The translations under genes and the position numbers were made by a program. This document shows positions 14,419-18,942 of a stretch of 18,942 bases of DNA, one piece after another. The stretch comes from CAZYVA01 sp964650695. Lineage in GTDB: Bacteria; Bacillota; Clostridia; Lachnospirales; Lachnospiraceae. The notes under the pieces are model-generated. The model saw nothing but the letters and a program-made list of their open reading frames with translations. It was not told the origin of the DNA and did no database searches. Where the stretch lies: positions 1-18,942 of the forward strand of contig CAZYVA010000031.1 of assembly GCA_964650695.1 (NCBI GenBank), written 5' to 3'. The number at the start of each line of letters is the position of its first letter. The stretch's first letter is position 1.

Positions 14419-15225
14419 TTATTTCCCTTTCCGCGCCGCTTCCTGCCATCGGACTTTGTCGGCCATCATAGCGATAAACTCGGAATTGGTTGGTTTCCCT
14501 TTTTCCCCGTTCACCGTGTATCCGAAGATTTGGTCGATCGTGTCTACGTTGCCCCGTTCCCACGCAATTTCAATGGCATGGCGCATCGCCCGTTCCACGC
14601 GGCTGGAAGTGCTTTTGTACCGCTTAGCTATATCCGGATACAGGATTTTCGTAATGCCGTTCAAAACTTCAAAATCATCCGCAGTGGTAAGGATCGCGGT
14701 CCTCAGATAGTGGTATCCCTTAATATTTGCCGGGATCCCGATATCATGCAGCATGTTTGACACCAGCGTCTCCCGTTCCCAGCCGTATTTTTCTGCTGCT
14801 GTACGCCCCGCCGGACATGCATACTGTATATTTTCCGCTTCCTTTTTCCTTTTGCAGCATGTATTCCTAATACGGCTTAACACACTGTTCGCGTCGAACG
14901 GTTTGAGCAGGAAATAATCAGCCCCCAAGGCAAATGCTTCCTCGGTAATGCTTTGCTGGTTAAAGGCTGATACGATAATGAACGCGGGCTGTTTCCAGCC
15001 CTTTTCTCCCCTCACCTGTTCCAGCACCGCCAGTCCGTCCAGCTTGGGCATCAGGATATCCAAAAGCACTACATCCGGTTCTTTTTGATGAATCATGTAT
15101 AACAACTTCTGCCCATCCCGTGCTTTCCCGATAACCTCCAGGCTCTCATCCATATGTACGATCTCTTCCAGTAATTCCAACATCCGCGCATTGTCATCCG
15201 CAATCGCGACTTTCAGCTTATTCAT
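14419..15225 (-). CDS. Spo0A-family sporulation response regulator, possibly a paralogue
   Basis: A 268-residue response regulator. The receiver domain (about 1-120) has the acidic pocket D10/D11, phospho-acceptor D56 (LLDILMP), S86 and K108 (LLKPF). The C-terminal Spo0A effector domain (about 150-262) shows HDIGIPANIKGYHYLR, ITKILYPDIAK, the recognition region SRVERAMRHAIEIAW and KPTNSEFIAMMADK, all close to Spo0A of Bacillus and Clostridia. When phosphorylated, Spo0A binds TGTCGAA-type boxes and starts sporulation. The receiver and linker look more diverged than the effector domain. The usual clostridial place is next to spoIVB; here neighbours are nth and purC. It may be a second copy, or the only copy moved. 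ATG at 15225 has GGAAGGGA upstream. Confidence 0.9.
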   Translation of the reverse strand: MNKLKVAIADDNARMLELLEEIVHMDESLEVIGKARDGQKLLYMIHQKEPDVVLLDILMPKLDGLAVLEQVRGEKGWKQPAFIIVSAFNQQSITEEAFALGADYFLLKPFDANSVLSRIRNTCCKRKKEAENIQYACPAGRTAAEKYGWERETLVSNMLHDIGIPANIKGYHYLRTAILTTADDFEVLNGITKILYPDIAKRYKSTSSRVERAMRHAIEIAWERGNVDTIDQIFGYTVNGEKGKPTNSEFIAMMADKVRWQEAARKGK

Positions 15226-15261
15226 GGATATCCCTTCCTTCTATGTTTGTTTTTCACCATA

Positions 15262-15289
15262 ATTATACAGGATACGAGCCTGTTCGCAA
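15262..15289 (-). promoter_or_regulatory. Sigma-A-like promoter of the Spo0A-family gene
   Basis: On the minus strand, TTGCGA (15284-15289, 4 of 6 to consensus) and TATAAT (15262-15267, perfect) are 16 nt apart. The start of transcription would be about 30 nt upstream of the ATG, which gives a short leader holding the ribosome site. Confidence 0.6.
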
Positions 15290-15305
15290 GGGATTTCCGC
15301 CCCCT

Positions 15306-15340
15306 CAAATCGACATCGCAAAATCCCAGATGTCGATTTG
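15306..15340. promoter_or_regulatory. 12-bp inverted repeat with Spo0A-box-like cores
   Basis: CAAATCGACATC (15306-15317) and GATGTCGATTTG (15329-15340) are perfect reverse complements with an 11-nt spacer. Each arm contains TGTCGAT, one base from the Spo0A box TGTCGAA. It lies just upstream of the promoter at 15262-15289. There is no T-run after it in the direction of nth transcription, so an operator is more likely than a terminator. The rest of the gap (15341-15490) shows nothing I can name. Confidence 0.5.
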
Positions 15341-15490
15341 GCGGGCTTTTCCGGCAAAGATCCTACCTTTTGTTATCGTTTATGCCTTTTTTCGTTTAAA
15401 ATTTATCCTTTCCAGTTTTATCTGGAAAATTCTATAGATTTACCTGCGGTGTCACATTCTGTCGCATGATTGCCGCCCCTGGACCATGGA

Positions 15491-16177
15491 TTACACCCCG
15501 TGCTTTTTGCAGATATCCGCAAGGCAGCACCGATCGCAGTGCGGCTTCGTCCTTGCGGTACACACCGCTCTCCCGTGGCAGACCAGGCGGTGGCAGAAGC
15601 CGTTCCCTTCCTCTGGCGGGATGATCTTCCATAATGCCATCTCCACCTTCTTCGGCTCCCGGATCCCTTCCACCAGGCCCATCCGGTTCGTAAGGCGGAT
15701 GCAGTGCGTGTCCGTCACAATCGCAGGCTTCCCAAACACATCCCCCATAATCAGGTTGGCGCTTTTCCTCCCTACGCCCGGAAGCTTTAAAAGCTCGTCA
15801 AAGTCCCCCGGCACTTTGCAATCATGCTCTTCATAAAGCACCTTCATGCATGCGCTGATATCCCTTGCTTTGCTTTTCCCCAGCCCGCACGGCCGTACAA
15901 TCTCCTCGATATCCGATACGTCCGCTTTTGCCAAAGCCTCTATGTCCGGGTATTTTCCAAACAGCCCTTCCACGACCACATTGACCCTTGCGTCGGTACA
16001 CTGCGCCGCCAGCCGGACGCTGACTAAAAGCTTCCATGCCTGGTCGTAAGCCAGCGTACACCCTGCGTCAGGGTATTCCTTTTTCAATCTCTCAATAATC
16101 TTTTCCGCTAATTCCTTTTTCTGGGAACCGTCCAGTGTTTCGTTTGGTAATGGTCCTAAGGAGTTCCTAAGCTTCAT
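15491..16177 (-). CDS. nth: Endonuclease III (DNA glycosylase/AP lyase)
   Basis: A base-excision-repair enzyme of 228 residues that removes oxidised pyrimidines and cuts at the abasic site. The helix-hairpin-helix reads LPGVGRKSANLIM with the catalytic Lys in GRK; the catalytic Asp is in VTDTHC. A C-terminal cluster of Cys (CTARTKPHC, DRC, CLADIC) would hold the 4Fe-4S centre; the first spacing is 7 residues rather than the 6 of E. coli. I chose the ATG at 16177, which overlaps the end of the purD part by 11 nt; the open frame extends to 16219. The overlap suggests translational coupling with the purine genes. Nothing else is odd. Confidence 0.93.
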   Translation of the reverse strand: MKLRNSLGPLPNETLDGSQKKELAEKIIERLKKEYPDAGCTLAYDQAWKLLVSVRLAAQCTDARVNVVVEGLFGKYPDIEALAKADVSDIEEIVRPCGLGKSKARDISACMKVLYEEHDCKVPGDFDELLKLPGVGRKSANLIMGDVFGKPAIVTDTHCIRLTNRMGLVEGIREPKKVEMALWKIIPPEEGNGFCHRLVCHGRAVCTARTKPHCDRCCLADICKKHGV

Positions 16178-18068
16178 CGATGGCCTTCCCAATATCATGG
16201 CGCATATATTTGTTCTCAAACTTTACCCATTCCGTTGCCGCGTAAGCATTGGCCCTCGCCTCTTTCAGCGTAGCGCCTTTCGCGGTGACGCCCAGCACAC
16301 GTCCGCCGTTGGTGACAAGCTTCCCGTCCTTGGATTTCGTCCCGGCATGGAAACAGTAATACCCTTCGTGCTTGGCAAACGCGTCCAGCCCCGTGATTTC
16401 TTTCCCTTTCTCATAGGCCGCCGGATAGCCCTCGCTTGCCAGTACCACACACACAGCCGCATTATCCTCAAACTGTAGATCCACCTGGTCCAGCGTCCCG
16501 TCGATGCAGGCTTCCGCCACCTCGATGATATCGTTTTTCATCCTTGGCAGGACGACCTGCGCCTCCGGATCGCCGAACCTCGCGTTATACTCCAATACCT
16601 TCGGCCCATCCTCCGTCAGCATCAACCCGAAGAAAATCACGCCCTTGAACATCCGTCCCTCCGCTTTCATCGCATCCACGGTCGGCTGATAAATATACTT
16701 CTGGCAGAACGCATCCACTTCCTCTGTATAAAACGGGCTCGGAGAAAACGTACCCATGCCGCCGGTATTCAATCCCTTGTCCCCATCCTCCGCGCGCTTG
16801 TGATCCTGCGCGGAAGCCATCGTTTTGACCGTACTCCCGTCCACAAAGGAAAGCACGGAAACTTCGCGCCCGGTCAAGAATTCCTCGATCACCATCTCAT
16901 TGCCGGCCGCGCCGAATTTCTTATCCAGCATGATCGTCCTGACGCCATCCTTGGCTTCCTCCGGCGTCTGGCAGATCAAAACGCCTTTTCCAAGAGCCAG
17001 CCCGTCCGCCTTTAAGACAATCGGGAATTTCGCCGTTTCCAAATACTTCATCGCCGCCTCCGGGTCCGTGAAATTCGCATAGGCTGCGGTCGGGATATGG
17101 TATTTTTTCATCAGGTTTTTGGAAAATGCCTTGGAGCCCTCCAGTATCGCTGCGTTTTTCCGAGGCCCGAACGCACGGATGCCTGCCGCCTCCAGTTCGT
17201 CCACCAATCCGCCCACCAGCGGGTCATCCATCCCGACAATCACCAGGTCGATCTCTTTTTCCTTTGCAAAAGCAACGATCTTGTCAAATTCCATCGCCCC
17301 GATCGGTGCGCATTGCGCATACTCCGCGATCCCCGCGTTCCCCGGAACGCAGAAAATTTTGTCAACCTTTTTACTTTTCGCGACGCTGTACGCAATCGCA
17401 TGTTCCCTTCCGCCGCCTCCCACAATCAATACCTTCATGGCTTTCTCCAAGACTTCCGTCCTCCCTTCAACAATTTTTACTTTCCCGTGCGCGATCAGAT
17501 CGATCGCCCTTGGCAGGATCTTCCACTCTGCCTGCTCCATCACGCGCCGCTGCAGGACTTTCGGGGTATCGCCGTTTCGCACTTCCACAGCCTTTTGCAA
17601 GATGATAGGCCCGGTATCCGTCCCCTCATCCACAAAATGCACCGTCGCACCGGTTATCTTCACTCCGCGTTCCAGCACGGCCTCATGCACCTTCAGCCCG
17701 TAATACCCGGTTCCACAGAAAGAAGGGATCAGGGACGGATGAATATTTATGATCCGGTTTCTGTATTTCCGGATCATGAGCGGGGGGATGACAACCAGAA
17801 ATCCAGCCAGCACGATCAGATCCGGCCTCATCCGGCCTATCGCTTCCAAAAGGCCTTCGTTGAATGCTGCACGGCTGTCAAACTGCTTCGGGGAAACGCA
17901 CGCACACGGAATCTGGCGCTTTTTCGCGCGGGTCAGCGCATACGCCCCCGCATTGTTGCTGATCACACCTACAATCTCGGTATCCGTAACTTCCCCATTT
18001 TCTATGGCGTCTATGATGGCCTGCAGGTTTGTCCCCCCGCCGGATACCAATACAACCACTCTTAACAT
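16167..18068 (-). CDS. purN-purD: PurN-PurD in one frame: GAR transformylase fused to GAR synthetase
   Basis: A single 633-residue frame. Residues 1-about 205 are PurN, which formylates glycinamide ribonucleotide: VSGGGTNLQAI at 8-18, NIHPSLIP with N108 and H110, and D151 in TDTGP. Residues 211-633 are PurD, which makes that ribonucleotide from phosphoribosylamine and glycine: GGGGREHAI near the start, the ATP-grasp region KADGLALGKGV, NTGGMGTFSP and EYNARFGDPEAQ. The two reactions are consecutive in purine synthesis. No stop separates them, yet M211 (ATG at 17438) has GGAG 6 nt upstream, so free PurD may also be made. PurN starts at 18068 with AGGAG 6 nt upstream. In relatives these are normally separate adjacent genes (from memory). 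Confidence 0.92.
   Translation of the reverse strand: MLRVVVLVSGGGTNLQAIIDAIENGEVTDTEIVGVISNNAGAYALTRAKKRQIPCACVSPKQFDSRAAFNEGLLEAIGRMRPDLIVLAGFLVVIPPLMIRKYRNRIINIHPSLIPSFCGTGYYGLKVHEAVLERGVKITGATVHFVDEGTDTGPIILQKAVEVRNGDTPKVLQRRVMEQAEWKILPRAIDLIAHGKVKIVEGRTEVLEKAMKVLIVGGGGREHAIAYSVAKSKKVDKIFCVPGNAGIAEYAQCAPIGAMEFDKIVAFAKEKEIDLVIVGMDDPLVGGLVDELEAAGIRAFGPRKNAAILEGSKAFSKNLMKKYHIPTAAYANFTDPEAAMKYLETAKFPIVLKADGLALGKGVLICQTPEEAKDGVRTIMLDKKFGAAGNEMVIEEFLTGREVSVLSFVDGSTVKTMASAQDHKRAEDGDKGLNTGGMGTFSPSPFYTEEVDAFCQKYIYQPTVDAMKAEGRMFKGVIFFGLMLTEDGPKVLEYNARFGDPEAQVVLPRMKNDIIEVAEACIDGTLDQVDLQFEDNAAVCVVLASEGYPAAYEKGKEITGLDAFAKHEGYYCFHAGTKSKDGKLVTNGGRVLGVTAKGATLKEARANAYAATEWVKFENKYMRHDIGKAIDEA
17436..17448 (-). 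promoter_or_regulatory. Internal ribosome site and start for PurD
   Basis: GGAG (17445-17448), 6 nt, then ATG (17436-17438), in frame inside the purN-purD frame. It opens exactly at the usual PurD N-terminus (MKVLIVGGGG). This supports separate PurD synthesis, in addition to or instead of a fused protein. Confidence 0.55.
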
Positions 18069-18083
18069 ATGCCACTCCTTTTA

Positions 18084-18183
18084 CTCCTGCTTCACGGCTG
18101 CACGAGCAGATGGACGCCCTGTCACGGGACAGCGACACGATATCAACCATCCTTCTGCTTCACGGCCGCACTAGCATACGGAC
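18084..18183 (-). repeat. Imperfect 32-bp direct repeat spanning the purM stop
   Basis: Copy A (18084-18115) and copy B (18152-18183) match at 27 of 32 positions with a 68-nt period; the core is CTGCTTCACGGCYGCAC. Copy B contains the purM stop codon, while copy A lies just before the purN ribosome site. A small CTGTC-ACGG-GACAG hairpin (18119-18132) sits between them. It fills nearly all of the 102-nt gap between purM and purN. Confidence 0.6.
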
Positions 18184-18942
18184 ACGCCTCTTTTTCCCGC
18201 CTCGATCCGTCCGATCACATAAGGGATATCCCCCGCAGCGCTGGCCGCCTCCATGGCGCGCGCCGCGTCCGCAGGATCCACCGCGGCCACCATGCCGATC
18301 CCCATGTTGAACGTGTTATACATCATCTGTTCCCCGATATCCCCTTTTTCTGCAAGCAGCCGGAAAATTGGAGGTACCGGATAACGATCCTTTTCCACGA
18401 CCGCATGGGTTCCGTCAATAAGCATCCGTGGGATGTTCTCATAAAATCCCCCTCCGGTAATATGGCTGCACGCTTTTACTGCCACTCCTGCGCTGCGGAT
18501 GCTTTTCAATGCGTTCACATAAATCCGGGTAGGCGTAAGCAATGCCTCCCCCAGCGTCTTTCCCAGCTCACCGTAATACGTATGTAAAGAGTCCTCCGTC
18601 ATCTCAAACACTTTGCGCACCAGTGAAAAACCATTGCTGTGGATGCCTGTGGACGCCATCCCAATCAGGATGTCCCCGGCCTTCAGATGGCTTCCGGTAA
18701 TCATATCCTTTTTTTCACAAACACCTACCGCAAACCCGGCAAGGTCGTATTCCTCCGGCGCCATCAAGCCCGGATGCTCCGCCGTCTCGCCGCCTATCAA
18801 GGCCGCCCCGGACTGTATGCACCCCGCAGCAACGCCGCTAACGATTGCCGCGATCTTTTCCGGGTAATTTTTCCCACAGGCAATGTAATCCAGGAAAAAC
18901 AGGGGTTCGCCTCCCGCGCATACGATATCGTTCACGCACATC
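18171..18942 (-). CDS. purM: Phosphoribosylformylglycinamidine cyclo-ligase, N-terminus missing
   Basis: AIR synthetase, the step that closes the imidazole ring from FGAM with ATP. The gene enters from the right edge, so about 256 residues of the C-terminal portion are seen. Motifs: NDIVCAGGEPLFFLDY at the edge, ALIGGETAEHPG, STGIHSNGFSLVRK, ITGGGFYENIPRML and NTFNMGIGM. These are the nucleotide and substrate loops of the PurM/ThiL-like fold. It ends 102 nt before purN, in the order purM-purN-purD that is common in Clostridia. The last residues (KRGVSVC) and stop lie within one copy of the direct repeat at 18152-18183. Confidence 0.95.
   Translation of the reverse strand, partial: MCVNDIVCAGGEPLFFLDYIACGKNYPEKIAAIVSGVAAGCIQSGAALIGGETAEHPGLMAPEEYDLAGFAVGVCEKKDMITGSHLKAGDILIGMASTGIHSNGFSLVRKVFEMTEDSLHTYYGELGKTLGEALLTPTRIYVNALKSIRSAGVAVKACSHITGGGFYENIPRMLIDGTHAVVEKDRYPVPPIFRLLAEKGDIGEQMMYNTFNMGIGMVAAVDPADAARAMEAASAAGDIPYVIGRIEAGKRGVSVC

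Noticed and set aside
15306..15340. Intrinsic terminator of nth
   Set aside because: The stem is strong but no T-run follows on the minus strand, so I treat it as an operator candidate instead.
17097..18065. A 322-codon open frame on the plus strand
   Set aside because: It lies fully opposite the purN-purD frame, is rich in His, Arg and Pro as expected of a shadow frame, and has no ribosome site or family motif.
17878..18150. A 90-codon frame overlapping the purN start in another frame
   Set aside because: Its ATG touches the AGAAGG without spacing, and its product becomes Arg/Cys-rich where it crosses purN, as a shadow frame would.
1..18942. CRISPR arrays, tRNA or rRNA genes, transposases
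   Set aside because: No regularly spaced repeats, no tRNA-like cloverleaf sequence, and no transposase or integrase frame was seen.

Overview
The window looks like chromosome of a spore-forming Clostridia member, most likely a Lachnospiraceae. The grounds are a Spo0A-family regulator, a purM-purN-purD purine cluster with Lachnospiraceae-like sequence, strong AGGAGG ribosome sites, and a family-1 solute-binding lipoprotein with two permeases but no dedicated ATPase. Genus cannot be fixed from the sequence alone. Almost everything from 2288 to the right end is on the minus strand; only the first 2.3 kb is on the plus strand.

Layout. (1) 1-2283, plus strand: the 3' part of a BceB/FtsX-type ABC exporter permease with an odd C-terminal tail, then an extended -10 promoter and a small unrecognised gene of a kind I associate with mobile elements. 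That gene converges on the next operon with 4 nt between the stop codons. (2) 13262 down to 2288, minus strand: a ten-gene sugar uptake and catabolism operon. In transcription order it encodes solute-binding lipoprotein, permease 1, permease 2, PfkB sugar kinase, ADP-dependent glucokinase/phosphofructokinase family kinase, class II ketose-bisphosphate aldolase, RpiR-type regulator, D-lyxose (D-mannose) isomerase, aldose-1-epimerase-like protein and an L-fucose/L-arabinose isomerase superfamily protein. A near-consensus sigma-A promoter and an operator-like palindrome precede it. (3) 18942 down to 13471, minus strand: purM (cut by the window edge), a continuous purN-purD reading frame, nth, a Spo0A-family gene and purC.

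How it fits together. The sugar operon can be read as: import by the ABC system (probably energised by a shared MsmX-like ATPase elsewhere); anomer interconversion by the epimerase; aldose-to-ketose conversion by one or both isomerases; two successive phosphorylations, one by PfkB and one by an ADP-dependent kinase; and cleavage of a ketose bisphosphate by the class II aldolase into triose phosphates. RpiR probably senses a sugar phosphate. The substrate is not determinable here. The combination of two unrelated isomerases, two kinases of different nucleotide use and one aldolase does not match a textbook pathway that I recognise, and is the best candidate here for an undescribed system.

Other points: PurN and PurD are joined in one frame with an internal ribosome site. 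The Spo0A-family gene sits between nth and purC rather than beside spoIVB, and a 12-bp inverted repeat containing Spo0A-box-like cores lies upstream of it. Several gaps between genes hold inverted or direct repeats.
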